From Candidatus Leucobacter sulfamidivorax (GTDB taxonomy: Bacteria > Actinomycetota > Actinomycetes > Actinomycetales > Microbacteriaceae): DNA of 64,000 nt. Positions 34,831-43,484 of the stretch are shown here, in pieces. A program made the translations under genes and the position numbers. Position 1 is the stretch's first letter; each line of letters opens with the position of its first letter. Location of the stretch: assembly GCA_016771945.1 (NCBI GenBank), contig QZLF01000002.1, forward strand, positions 682,001 to 746,000, read 5' to 3'. The notes beneath the pieces were generated by a model. That model saw only the letters and a program-made list of their open reading frames with translations. It was not told where the DNA came from and did not search any database.

Positions 34831-35834
34831 AGACTCTCGCTCCGGTGCTGGGGTCGCAGCGGCAGGCGCTGGCGATGGTCGGAGTCTCGCGGGGGACGTG
34901 GCAGTACCGGCAGCAGCAGCGCCTCCGGGTGCAGGACCCGGTTCGGCAGGCGGATCGCGCGTACGAGTCCCGGATCAGTACGGCTGACACCGAACGGATC
35001 GAGGAACGCATCAAACTGGCATGGGCCGAGGGCGAGTCTGTGGACTGGGCGTATGCGACGGCGTTGGACGCGGGAGTGATGCTGGCATCCCGAAGGACGT
35101 GGTGGCGGATCGCGAGACGCATCGAGAATCAGATGCTTCGCCCGGTCAGGCCCCGCAAGTCCGGGAAACGCGTCAAGCGTGACGCCCCGGTGGTGATCGC
35201 TCACGCGCCGGGCGAGGTGTGGTCCTGGGACATCACCGATGTGTATTCTCCGTGGCGCGGTGTGACGTACAAAGCGTACAAGATCATCGATATCAGCTCC
35301 CGTGAGATCAAGGGATACCGGGTCGAGGATTGTGAGGGTGACCAGCTCGCGGTCGAGATGTTCCGCGATGCCCTCGCGAAGCATGACGCGCCGCGGGTCG
35401 TGCATGCGGATAATGGTGCCTCGATGACGTCGACGCTGCTGCGTGAGTTCCTCGCCGGGCACAGGATCGAGATGACGCACAACCGGCCATACGTCTCGAA
35501 CGACAACCCGTTCAGCGAGGCCGCGTTCAAGACGATGAAGTACCGGCCGGGCTATCCGAGGATCTTCACCAGTCTCGACGCGGCTCGTGCCTATATCGAC
35601 GAGTACGTGCTCTGGTACAACACGAGACACAAGCATTCCGGGATCGCGTTGTTCTCCCCGTCCGAGGTGAGTGACGGGTCTTGGAAACAGAAGTGGGAGA
35701 TCCGGAACCAGGCGCTCCAGGCGTACTACGAGCAGCATCCCGGGCGCTTCACGTGCCGGCCCGTGATGCCCTCGCCAATTATTACCGTTGGTATCAACTA
35801 CACGCGCAAAACCATAAGAACAACGACCCAGTGA
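34827..35834 (+). CDS. IS3-family transposase OrfB (DDE integrase core)
   Basis: 335 aa if begun at GTG 34827, which overlaps the orfA stop (GTGA) and has GGGAGGAAAA upstream. As the OrfAB fusion the frame is open from the slippery site at 34734. Catalytic triad: Asp in VWSWDITDVYSP, Asp in VVHADNGASMTS and Glu in NPFSEAAFKTMKYRPGYP, followed by YIDEYVLWYNTRHKHSGI. Nothing is broken, so the element may be active. Subgroup within IS3 not assigned. Confidence 0.9.
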   Translation: MKTLAPVLGSQRQALAMVGVSRGTWQYRQQQRLRVQDPVRQADRAYESRISTADTERIEERIKLAWAEGESVDWAYATALDAGVMLASRRTWWRIARRIENQMLRPVRPRKSGKRVKRDAPVVIAHAPGEVWSWDITDVYSPWRGVTYKAYKIIDISSREIKGYRVEDCEGDQLAVEMFRDALAKHDAPRVVHADNGASMTSTLLREFLAGHRIEMTHNRPYVSNDNPFSEAAFKTMKYRPGYPRIFTSLDAARAYIDEYVLWYNTRHKHSGIALFSPSEVSDGSWKQKWEIRNQALQAYYEQHPGRFTCRPVMPSPIITVGINYTRKTIRTTTQ

Positions 35835-35858
35835 CTCAACACAGCTTGACACCGAGCG

Positions 35859-35893
35859 GTATTGCTCCCTGTCTCGAGAGCAGGCAGCAATAC
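35859..35893. repeat. Imperfect hairpin right of the IS element
   Basis: GTATTGCTCCCTGT, TCTCGAG-type loop, then GCAGGCAGCAATAC. It is the inverted counterpart of the left hairpin with two to three changed positions in one arm. Its outer side continues as GCGCACTATCGCGC to 35907. Confidence 0.75.
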
Positions 35894-36004
35894 GCGCACT
35901 ATCGCGCGCTCGAAGCAGCGGTCGGAGCAAGGCTCGGAGCAGGGCGCTTCGTCTGAGGTGGGTGAGTGCACCCTTCTTTGATTTCGCCGGGCCGGGCCGG
36001 GAGG

Positions 36005-36364
36005 ATGGAGGATATGGAGATCCTCAGGAACATTCTGCTCATCCTGCACATCATCGGCTTCGCCGGCATCATCGCCGGGGTGCTCATGCAGCTGCCGGCG
36101 CTGAAGCAGGGCGCGGGGAAGATCAACGGCGCGATCCTGCACAGCTCGATCCTGATGCTCATCACGGGGCTCGGCCTCGTCGGCACGCTCTACGCGCGCG
36201 GCCTCGAGCCGGACAACATGAAGATCGGTGTCAAGAGCGCGGTGCTCATCGTGATCCTGGTGCTCGCGATCGTCGGCAAGGCGAGGAAGCGCGCGGGCGC
36301 CGGACTGATCGCCGCCATCGGCATCCTCGCGGTGCTGAACGTCGTGCTCGCGGTGGTCTGGTGA
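36005..36364 (+). CDS. Small four-helix membrane protein of unknown function
   Basis: 119 aa from ATG 36005; ATG 36014 or GTG 35966 are also possible because ribosome-binding site spacing is unusual for each. Four hydrophobic helices: ILLILHIIGFAGIIAGVLM, SSILMLITGLGLVGTLYA, SAVLIVILVLAIVG and LIAAIGILAVLNVVLAVVW, with a His in the first helix. I do not recognise a family. It lies between the IS and a bidirectional terminator, so it is probably a monocistronic unit. Confidence 0.7.
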   Translation: MEDMEILRNILLILHIIGFAGIIAGVLMQLPALKQGAGKINGAILHSSILMLITGLGLVGTLYARGLEPDNMKIGVKSAVLIVILVLAIVGKARKRAGAGLIAAIGILAVLNVVLAVVW

Positions 36365-36419
36365 CCACCTGCTGAGACTCACCGTCTGCTGAGCCGCTCG
36401 GCTGCTCAAGACGACAGAA

Positions 36420-36456
36420 CGAAGGGGTGGATCGTGTCGCGCGATCCGCCCCTTCG
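36420..36456. terminator. Bidirectional terminator between convergent genes
   Basis: Arms CGAAGGGGTGGATCG (36420-36434) and CGATCCGCCCCTTCG (36442-36456) pair at 14 of 15 positions with a 7-nt loop. It serves the small membrane protein and the META lipoprotein. Confidence 0.8.
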
Positions 36457-36464
36457 TCGCGCGT

Positions 36465-36875
36465 CTACTCCTTGCGGTCGAGCGTGCCGATCTCCTTGCC
36501 GTCCTCGTCGCTGACGACGAGCGCGTCGCCCTGCACCACCGCCGTGGTGCCCTGGGTGAGCCAGGTGTCCACCCCTTCGCAGTACATCATGGTCGAGCCC
36601 ATCGCGCCCAGGTCGATCGCGTCGCCGTCGACCGTCCACGCGCCGAAGAGGCGGTTGCAGCCGTCGGTGCCGGCGTACTTGCCGTCGTCGGTGAACTCGA
36701 TCGAGGGCTCGCCGTCGGCATCGGGCTCGCCCCAGACCCCGAGCACCGCCGTGGCGGGATCCTGGGAGGCGTCGCCCGAATCGGACGAGGAGCCGCCCGA
36801 GCAGGCGGTGAGACCGGCGAGGCCGGCGAGCGCGACCGCGGCGACGGCCACCAGGGGGAACGAGAGCTTCTTCAT
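36465..36875 (-). CDS. META/HslJ-like domain lipoprotein (second copy)
   Basis: 136 aa. A clean lipoprotein signal peptide ends at lipobox GLTACSGG with a Ser/Gly/Asp linker. The domain has LGVWGEPDADGEPSIEFTDDG, AGTDGCNRLFGAWTVDGD and MMYCEGVDTWL. It is paralogous to the protein at 20643-21158 (shared DGCN, C.G...WL and length). It is probably a surface-anchored stress or envelope protein; function not known. It ends 8 nt from the bidirectional terminator. Confidence 0.78.
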   Translation of the reverse strand: MKKLSFPLVAVAAVALAGLAGLTACSGGSSSDSGDASQDPATAVLGVWGEPDADGEPSIEFTDDGKYAGTDGCNRLFGAWTVDGDAIDLGAMGSTMMYCEGVDTWLTQGTTAVVQGDALVVSDEDGKEIGTLDRKE

Positions 36876-36913
36876 GGCTTCAGGCTACCGGGCGCGCCGC
36901 GACCGCAGACGGA

Positions 36914-36955
36914 GGCGGCCGGGAATCCCCTGGAAATGGGGGATTCCCGGCCGCC
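36914..36955. terminator. Strong terminator downstream of kgd
   Basis: Perfect 17-bp arms GGCGGCCGGGAATCCCC (36914-36930) and GGGGATTCCCGGCCGCC (36939-36955) with an 8-nt TGGAAATG loop, 11 nt beyond the kgd stop. Confidence 0.88.
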
Positions 36956-36966
36956 CGGTCGTTGCG

Positions 36967-39900
36967 TCAGGAGTCGAAGCGGAGCGCCTCCGCGATGAGC
37001 GCCTCCTGCTCGTCCGCGTGCACCTTCGCGGAGCCCGTGGAGGGCGCCGCCGAGGCCGGGCGCGAGACGACGCGGATCTTGTCGTTCGCGAGGTGCTTCG
37101 CCAGCACGAGCGAGATGAAGGGCCAGGCGCCCTGGTTCTCGGGCTCGTCCTGCACCCACAGCAGCTCGACGTCCTTCGGGTAGTCGGCGAGCACGCGGCC
37201 CAGCTCGACCGTGGGCAGCGGATAGTACTGCTCCACCCGCACGATCGCGATGCGCGGGTCGGGGTTCTTCTCGAGCGAGCCGACCAGGTCGTAGTAGACC
37301 TTGCCCGAGGTGAGGATGATCCGCTTGGTCGCGTCGTGATCGGTGCCGCGCGTGTCGTCGATCACGGGCTGGAACGTGCCGGTCGTGAAGTCCTCGACGG
37401 GCGAAGCGGCGCCGCGCAGGCGCAGCATCGACTTCGGGGTGAACACGATGAGCGGCTTGCGGGGCCGGGTGTAGGCCTGGCGCCGCAGCAGGTGGAAGTA
37501 GTTCGCCGGGGTCGAGGGGCGGGCGACGATCATGTTGTCCTCGGCGCACAACTGCAGGTAGCGCTCGATGCGGGCCGAGGAGTGATCCGGGCCCTGGCCC
37601 TCGTAGCCGTGCGGCAGCAGCATCACGACAGAGGACTCCTGGCCCCACTTCTGCTCGGCCGCGCTGATGTACTCGTCGATGACGCTCTGCGCCCCGTTCG
37701 CGAAGTCGCCGAACTGCGCCTCCCACAGCACGAGGGCGTCCTCGCGCTGCAGCGAGTAGCCGTACTCGAAGGCGAGCGCGGCGTACTCGGAGAGGAACGA
37801 GTCGTAGATCCAGAGGCGGGCCTGATCCTCCGAGAGGTTGAGCAGCGGCAGCCACTCCTGGCCGTTCTCCCGGTCGTGGAACACGGCGTGGCGCTGCGCG
37901 AAGGTGCCGCGGCGGGCGTCCTGCCCCACGAAGCGGACCGCGGTGCCCTCCATGAGCAGCGAGCCCAGGGCGAGCAGCTCGCCGAAGCCCCAGTCGATGC
38001 CGCCGTTCTGGCTCATCTCGACGCGCTTGTTGAGCAGCTGCTGCAGCTTCTGGTGCACCGTGAAGCCGGTCGGCGGGTTGGCGTGCGCCTCGCCGATGCG
38101 CGCCACCACGGCCGCGTCCACCGCGGTCGGGTGCAGGAGCTCGGGCTCCTCGGGCTTCGAGGTCTCCTCGTCGGCGATGCCGCTCTGGTCGATCACGGGG
38201 ATCGTGCCGGTCTGGGCCGCGTGCGTCTCCATGAACGCCTGCTCGAGGCGGCTCTGGAAGTCCTGCTTCGCCCGGTCGAACTCCTCCTCGGTGATGTCGC
38301 CGCGGCCGACGAGCGATTCGGAGTAGAGGCGGCGGGTGCCGCGCTTCGCCTCGATGAGGTCGTACATGAGCGGCTGGGTCATCGAGGGGTCGTCGCCCTC
38401 GTTGTGCCCGCGGCGGCGGTAGCACACGAGGTCGATGATGACGTCCTTGTGGAACTTCTGACGGTACTCGTAGGCGAGCTGCGCCACGCGCACGACCGAC
38501 TCGGGGTCGTCGCCGTTCACGTGGAAGATGGGCGTCTGCACGACCTTGCCCACGTCGCTCGAGTACACCGCTGAGCGGGAGTCGGAGGGCAGGGTGGTGA
38601 AGCCGACCTGGTTGTTGATGATGATGTGGATCGTGCCGCCCGTGCGGAAGCCGCGCAGCTGCGACATCTGCAGGGTCTCGTAGACCACGCCCTGGCCGGC
38701 CATCGCGGCGTCGCCGTGGATGAGGATCGGCAGGGTGGTGAAGGAGCCGATCGGCTTCAGATCCTGCTTGGCGCGGACGATGCCCTCGAGCACGCCGTTC
38801 ACCGTCTCGAGGTGCGAGGGGTTCGCCGCGAGGTGGATCGGCACCTGGGTGCCGTTCGGCGCGGTGAACACGCCGGAGGTGCCGAGGTGGTACTTCACGT
38901 CGCCCGAGCCGGTCTTCTTCGCCGTGCCCTCGAACTCGCGGAAGATCTGGCCGTAGGTCTTGCCCGCGATGTTCGACAGCACGTTGAGGCGACCGCGGTG
39001 GGCCATGCCGATGTCGACGCTGTCGACCCCGTCCTCCGCCGCGTCGATGAGCATCGCGTCGAGCAGCGGGATGACCGACTCGCCGCCCTCGAGGCTGAAG
39101 CGCTTCTGGCCCACATACTTCGTCTGCAGGAAGGTCTCGAAGGCCTCGGCCTCGTTGAGCTTCTCGAGGATGCGCATCTGCTCGTCGTGCCCGGGCTTGG
39201 CGTAGGGGATCTCGACCTGCTCGCGGATCCAGAGCCGCTCGTCGGGGTTCTGGATGTGCATGTACTCGATGCCGATCTTGCGGCAGTACGAATCGCGCAG
39301 CACGCCGAGGATGTCGCGCAGCTTCATCGTGCGCTTGCCGCCGATGCCGCCCGTGACGAACTCGCGGTCGAGATCCCAGAAGGTGAGGCCGTGGTTCTCG
39401 ATCTCGAGGTCGGGGTGGGTGCGCTGCACGTACTCGAGCGGATCGATGTCGGCCATGAGATGGCCGCGCACGCGGAAGGAGTTGATGAGCTCCTGCACCC
39501 GGGCGGACTTGTCGACCTGGCCGCTGATGTCGACGTGGATGTCGTTCGCCCACTGCACCGGCTTGTACGGGATGCGCAGCGCCGCGAAGATCGCCTCGTA
39601 GAAGCCGTGCTCGCCGGTGAGGCGCTCGTGGACCTTCTTCAGGAACTCGCCGGATCCGGCGCCCTGGATCACGCGGTGGTCGTAGGTGCTCGTGAGCGTG
39701 ATGGTCTTCGAGATGCCGAGCTGGATCAGCACCTCCTCCGAGGCGCCCTGGAACTCGGCCGGGTACTCGAGCGCGCCCGCGCCGATGATCGAGCCCTGGC
39801 CCTGCATCAGGCGGGGCACCGAGTGCACCGTGCCGATGCCGCCGGGGTTCGTCAGCGAGATCGTCGTGCCCTGGAAGTCGGCCGGCGCGAGCTTGCCCTC

Positions 39901-40734
39901 GCGGGTGCGTCGCACGAGATCCTCATAGGCGACGAGGTACTCGTTGAAGTCGAGGGTCTCCGCCCGCTTGATCGAGGGCACGAGCAGCGAGCGGGTGCCG
40001 TCGGGCTTCGGGACGTCGATCGCGATGCCGAGGCCGATGTGCGCCGGCACGACGATCGAGGGCTTGCCGTCGACCTCGGCGTAGGCCACGTTCTGGCTCG
40101 GGAACTCCTTCAGCGCCTGGACGATCGCCCAGCCGATGAGATGCGTGAACGACACCTTGCCGCCGCGGCTGCGCCGCAGGTGGTTGTTGATGACGATGCG
40201 GTTGTCGATGAGCAGCTTCGCCGGCACCGTGCGCACGCTCGTCGCGGTGGGCACGGCGATGCTCTCGTCCATGTTCTTCGAGAGCGTGCGGGCCATGCCC
40301 TTGAGCGGGGTGACCTGGTTCTCCGCCTCGACCTCGATGGTGCCCGTCACCGGTGCGGTGCGGGGGGCGTCGGCGGGGATCGGCGCCTCGCGCGGGGCGA
40401 CGTTGGTCGTGCGCGCCTGCTGGATCGGCGTGGTCGGAGGCGAAGCGGACTCGGCCGCGGCCGGCGCCGTCGGAGTCGGCGCGATCACCGCGGGCTCGGG
40501 CTGCGCATGCGCGGGAGCGGTGCGGGCGGTCGTCGCAGTCGCCGCCTGCGCAGCCGGGGCGCTCGCCTCGGCCTCGCCGGATCCGGCGTATCGTTCGAGG
40601 ACGGGCCACCAGGATCGATCGACCGAATCGGGATCGGCGGTGTACTGCTTGTACATCTCGTCGACCAGCCACGCATTCGCGCCGAAATCTTCCGCGGTGC
40701 CTCCGATGCCGGCGACATTCGTCCGCTCAGCCAA
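36967..40734 (-). CDS. kgd: Multifunctional 2-oxoglutarate decarboxylase/dehydrogenase (fused E2-E1)
   Basis: 1255 aa from TTG 40734, supported by GAGGAGAGG (40742-40751) at correct spacing. The N-terminal segment FGANAWLVDEMYKQYTADP is the E1o docking motif. Residues ~55-130 are an Ala/Pro/Thr linker. Residues ~140-380 form the succinyltransferase (E2) core with TSTYDHRVIQGAGSGEF and catalytic His ~353. The rest is thiamine-dependent E1 (MAHRGRLNVLSNIAGK; GDAAMAGQG ~674; NNQVGFTT). It provides the TCA step feeding sucCD, encoded elsewhere in this window. This fusion is an actinobacterial hallmark. Confidence 0.96.
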   Translation of the reverse strand: MAERTNVAGIGGTAEDFGANAWLVDEMYKQYTADPDSVDRSWWPVLERYAGSGEAEASAPAAQAATATTARTAPAHAQPEPAVIAPTPTAPAAAESASPPTTPIQQARTTNVAPREAPIPADAPRTAPVTGTIEVEAENQVTPLKGMARTLSKNMDESIAVPTATSVRTVPAKLLIDNRIVINNHLRRSRGGKVSFTHLIGWAIVQALKEFPSQNVAYAEVDGKPSIVVPAHIGLGIAIDVPKPDGTRSLLVPSIKRAETLDFNEYLVAYEDLVRRTREGKLAPADFQGTTISLTNPGGIGTVHSVPRLMQGQGSIIGAGALEYPAEFQGASEEVLIQLGISKTITLTSTYDHRVIQGAGSGEFLKKVHERLTGEHGFYEAIFAALRIPYKPVQWANDIHVDISGQVDKSARVQELINSFRVRGHLMADIDPLEYVQRTHPDLEIENHGLTFWDLDREFVTGGIGGKRTMKLRDILGVLRDSYCRKIGIEYMHIQNPDERLWIREQVEIPYAKPGHDEQMRILEKLNEAEAFETFLQTKYVGQKRFSLEGGESVIPLLDAMLIDAAEDGVDSVDIGMAHRGRLNVLSNIAGKTYGQIFREFEGTAKKTGSGDVKYHLGTSGVFTAPNGTQVPIHLAANPSHLETVNGVLEGIVRAKQDLKPIGSFTTLPILIHGDAAMAGQGVVYETLQMSQLRGFRTGGTIHIIINNQVGFTTLPSDSRSAVYSSDVGKVVQTPIFHVNGDDPESVVRVAQLAYEYRQKFHKDVIIDLVCYRRRGHNEGDDPSMTQPLMYDLIEAKRGTRRLYSESLVGRGDITEEEFDRAKQDFQSRLEQAFMETHAAQTGTIPVIDQSGIADEETSKPEEPELLHPTAVDAAVVARIGEAHANPPTGFTVHQKLQQLLNKRVEMSQNGGIDWGFGELLALGSLLMEGTAVRFVGQDARRGTFAQRHAVFHDRENGQEWLPLLNLSEDQARLWIYDSFLSEYAALAFEYGYSLQREDALVLWEAQFGDFANGAQSVIDEYISAAEQKWGQESSVVMLLPHGYEGQGPDHSSARIERYLQLCAEDNMIVARPSTPANYFHLLRRQAYTRPRKPLIVFTPKSMLRLRGAASPVEDFTTGTFQPVIDDTRGTDHDATKRIILTSGKVYYDLVGSLEKNPDPRIAIVRVEQYYPLPTVELGRVLADYPKDVELLWVQDEPENQGAWPFISLVLAKHLANDKIRVVSRPASAAPSTGSAKVHADEQEALIAEALRFDS

Positions 40735-40914
40735 AGCGATGTCCTCTCCTCGTGTAGACGCGCGGGCACGCCCGCGTGCAGCCCTTGCAGCCGTTGCGGG
40801 CGCACACTGTCAAGCTTACGCCTTTTCGCATGATGAATGTGCGATGCATCCGGATACCGCGGCCCTGATTCCCGCCCAATCCACAGGGGCCCCGATGGTA
40901 GGGTGTATCCGATC

Positions 40915-40998
40915 ATGGACGCACCCTCCCGAAGACCCTCGGACCCCCCGAGTACCGGCCGCGCTGAGGCGCGGCATCCGCTCCGGGAGCGCCTGTGA
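40915..40998 (+). CDS. Putative 27-aa upstream ORF coupled to the CNNM gene
   Basis: ATG 40915 opens a 27-codon frame (starting MDAPSRRPSDPPSTG) whose TGA overlaps the GTG start at 40995 (GTGA). A TAGGGT box (40899-40904) lies 10 nt upstream, so a very short-leader transcript would place this ORF first. Arg/Pro-rich content could slow ribosomes. It may be only a chance ORF that supplies translational coupling. Confidence 0.4.
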   Translation: MDAPSRRPSDPPSTGRAEARHPLRERL

Positions 40999-42344
40999 AC
41001 GAGTGGTGGCTGCTCGTCATCGGCGTGATCCTGACCTTCGGCACCGGCGTCTTCGTCGCCGCCGAGTTCTCGCTCGTGGCACTCGACCGTCAGGAGCTCG
41101 AGCGCCGTCGCGCCGGCGGAGAGCGCGGCCTCGACATCGTGATCCGCGGCCTGCGCCGCACCTCCACGCACCTCTCGAGCGCGCAGCTCGGCATCACCCT
41201 CACGACGCTGCTCGCCGGCTACACGCTCGAACCCGCAATCAGCACGATGCTCGACGGCCCCCTCGCGGCCATCGGCGTGCCGGAGGGCTTCCGGCGCGGC
41301 ATCGGCGCGACGGTCGCCCTCGTGCTCGCGACCTTCGTCTCGATGATCGTCGGCGAGCTCGTGCCCAAGAACTTCGCCATCACCAAGCCGCTCGCGACGG
41401 CCCGGGTGGTCATGCCGCTGCAGGCCGCCTTCACGACGGTGTTCAAGCCGGCGATCCTCGTGCTCAACGGCAGCGCGAACGGCCTGCTCCGGGCGATCGG
41501 GATCGAGCCGAAGGAGGAGCTCTCGGGCGCCCGGAGCGCCGAGGAGCTCTCCTCGCTCGTGCGGCACTCGGCGAGCGCCGGACTGCTCGAGCAGGACACG
41601 GCGACGCTGCTCGACCGCACCCTCCGCTTCGCCGAGCTCACCGCCGCCGACGTGATGACGCCGCGCACCCGGGTCGAGAGCATCCACCGGCTCGAGCCCG
41701 CGCAGGCGGTGCTCGAGCTCGCCGGGCGCACCGGCTACTCCCGCTTCCCGGTCATTGACGAGGACCGCGACGACGTCGTCGGCGTCGTGCACGTCAAGCA
41801 GGCGGTCTCGGTGCCGCGCGCGAAGCGGGACGAGGTGCCGGTGGCGGCGCTCGCGGAGGAGGCCGTGCGGGTCCCCGAGACCATGCGCCTCGACCAGCTG
41901 CTCGAGGAGCTGCGCACGCGGGGCTTCCAGCTCGCCGTCGTCGTCGACGAGTACGGCGGCACGGCGGGGATCGTGACGCTCGAGGACATCGTGGAGGAGA
42001 TCGTCGGCGAGGTGGCCGACGAGCACGACCGGGCCAAGGCGGGGGTGATCGGGAGCGGCGACGAGCTGATCCTGCCCGCCGATCTCCGGCCGGACGAGGT
42101 CCGGGCTCAGACGGGCATCGCGATCCCGGACGGCGACGACTACGACACCATCGCGGGCTTCGTGCTCTCCGAGCTCGGCCGCATCCCCGAACGGGGCGCC
42201 GAGGTGCTGCTGCCCGACGGCGCCACGCTGCGCGTCGAGCGTATGGAGGGGCGCAGGATCGCCCGCCTGCGCTACCGGGCGGCGGATCCGGGCGGCGGGG
42301 ACACCGGCCCGGTTCCGGCGCTGCCCGAGGGGGGTGCGTCATGA
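40995..42344 (+). CDS. Hemolysin family/CNNM-type transporter with CBS and CorC domains (copy 1)
   Basis: 449 aa from GTG 40995. An N-terminal DUF21 region has three to four membrane helices (NEWWLLVIGVILTFGTGVFVAAEFSL, and SMIVGELVPKNFAI with the conserved PKN-like turn). A CBS pair follows (ELTAADVMTPRTRVESI, GYSRFPVIDEDRDDVVGVVHVK, VVDEYGGTAGIVTLEDI), then a C-terminal CorC_HlyC domain. The family mediates Mg2+/Co2+ efflux or homeostasis. It overlaps a second DUF21-CBS gene by ATGA. Confidence 0.92.
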   Translation: MNEWWLLVIGVILTFGTGVFVAAEFSLVALDRQELERRRAGGERGLDIVIRGLRRTSTHLSSAQLGITLTTLLAGYTLEPAISTMLDGPLAAIGVPEGFRRGIGATVALVLATFVSMIVGELVPKNFAITKPLATARVVMPLQAAFTTVFKPAILVLNGSANGLLRAIGIEPKEELSGARSAEELSSLVRHSASAGLLEQDTATLLDRTLRFAELTAADVMTPRTRVESIHRLEPAQAVLELAGRTGYSRFPVIDEDRDDVVGVVHVKQAVSVPRAKRDEVPVAALAEEAVRVPETMRLDQLLEELRTRGFQLAVVVDEYGGTAGIVTLEDIVEEIVGEVADEHDRAKAGVIGSGDELILPADLRPDEVRAQTGIAIPDGDDYDTIAGFVLSELGRIPERGAEVLLPDGATLRVERMEGRRIARLRYRAADPGGGDTGPVPALPEGGAS

Positions 42345-43393
42345 GCGACTGGTGGGGCATCGTCTGGCTCGTCGTGCTGCTGATCGCCAACGCCTTCTTC
42401 GTCGGCGCCGAGTTCGCCGTGATCTCGGCGCGGCGCTCGCAGATCGAGCCGCGCGCCGAGGCCGGATCGAAGCGCGCGCGCACGGCGCTCTACGCGATGG
42501 AGCACGCGACGCTCATGCTCGCCACGAGCCAGCTCGGCATCACGGTGTGCTCGCTGCTCATCCTGAACGTGTCGGAGCCCGCGATCCACCACCTGCTCGA
42601 GGGTCCGCTCGCCTGGACCGGGCTGTCGGCCGAGCTCGTGTCCGTGGTGGCGTTCGTCATCACCCTCCTGCTCGTCTCGTACCTGCACGTGGTGTTCGGC
42701 GAGATGGTGCCGAAGAACGCCGCGTTCTCGATGCCCGACCAGGCCGTGCTGCTGCTCGCGCCGCCGCTCGTCTGGATCTCACGGCTGCTGCGCCACGTCA
42801 TCGCGGGGCTCAACGCCATCGCGAACGGCGTGCTGCGGCTGTTCCGGGTCGAGCCGAAGGCCGAGGCCAACGCCACCTACACGCTGGAGGAGGTCGCGAG
42901 CATCGTCAGCCACTCCACGCGCGAGGGCGTGCTCGAGGACCGCAGCGGGGCGCTGACTGCGGCCTTCGAGTTCACGACCAAGCGGGCGATCGACCTGCTC
43001 GTGCCCTCGGACCGGCTCGTGGCGCTGCCGCCGGGCGCGACGCCCGCCGACGTCGAGGCCGAGGTGACCAAGCACGGCTTCTCCCGCTACCCGATCCGCG
43101 ATGCCTCCGGCGAGCTCGCGGGCTACGTGCACATCAAGGATCTGTTGCGGGTGGCGGAGGACCGGGTGCACGAGCCGATCCGCTCGAAGCGCATCCGGGA
43201 GATGCTCACCGTGCCCGGCGATGCGGAGGTGGAGGACGTGCTCGCGCGCATGCAGGCGCGCGGGGTGCACCTCGCGCGGGTCGTGGATCGCGGCGGCGCC
43301 GAGCTCGGCGTGGCCTTCCTCGAGGACATCATCGAGGAGCTCGTGGGCGAGATCCACGACGCCACCATGCGCCAGCGATACGACGAGGGGTAG
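42341..43393 (+). CDS. Hemolysin family/CNNM-type transporter (copy 2, without CorC tail)
   Basis: 350 aa. DUF21 helices begin WWGIVWLVVLLIANAFFVGAEFAV and include VVFGEMVPKNAAFSMP. The CBS pair follows (KHGFSRYPIRDASGELAGYVHIKDLL, ARVVDRGGAELGVAFLEDIIEELVGEI). It stops soon after the second CBS domain, so the CorC domain of its partner is absent. Adjacent pairs of this kind are common in actinobacteria and probably form a heteromeric complex. Confidence 0.9.
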   Translation: MSDWWGIVWLVVLLIANAFFVGAEFAVISARRSQIEPRAEAGSKRARTALYAMEHATLMLATSQLGITVCSLLILNVSEPAIHHLLEGPLAWTGLSAELVSVVAFVITLLLVSYLHVVFGEMVPKNAAFSMPDQAVLLLAPPLVWISRLLRHVIAGLNAIANGVLRLFRVEPKAEANATYTLEEVASIVSHSTREGVLEDRSGALTAAFEFTTKRAIDLLVPSDRLVALPPGATPADVEAEVTKHGFSRYPIRDASGELAGYVHIKDLLRVAEDRVHEPIRSKRIREMLTVPGDAEVEDVLARMQARGVHLARVVDRGGAELGVAFLEDIIEELVGEIHDATMRQRYDEG

Positions 43394-43413
43394 CCCGTCA
43401 CCCCGCGGCGGGA

Positions 43414-43435
43414 CCGAGGCCGAGGGCGGCCTCGG
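43414..43435. terminator. Hairpin between convergent CNNM copy 2 and metX
   Basis: CCGAGGCC (43414-43421) and GGCCTCGG (43428-43435) pair perfectly. A second small hairpin GCAAAGC-GGT-GCTTTGC follows at 43448-43464. No T-tract is present, so termination is likely but not certain. Confidence 0.55.
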
Positions 43436-43484
43436 GACATACGGCGCGCAAAGCGGTGCTTTGCATCGAACGCCTGGATCCGGC

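Larger units (their letters stand above)
34358..35851 (+). mobile_element. IS3-family insertion sequence, apparently complete
   Basis: A 1494-bp core has TGTCAGGCTGGTTGTGAGTC at the left and the inverted, imperfect counterpart (GACTCAACACAGCTTGACA) at the right, with TG...CA ends as in IS3 elements. It holds orfA and orfB with a -1 frameshift signal and an intact DDE triad. A perfect outer inverted repeat beginning GCGCGATAGTGCGCG (34302-34336 against 35873-35907) brackets the core, so the true ends could lie further out (1606 bp). No convincing 3-5 bp target duplication is visible at either pair of borders. Confidence 0.85.

Noticed and set aside
36427-40833. Very long plus-strand ORFs (715 and 735 codons) opposite kgd
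   Set aside because: They mirror the kgd codons on the complementary strand. kgd is unambiguous in domain order and motifs.
43448-43464. Small hairpin GCAAAGC-GGT-GCTTTGC as a fourth member of the palindrome family
   Set aside because: It is only 17 nt and lacks the GGGGGTGAAAG block, so it is treated as part of the intergenic terminator region.
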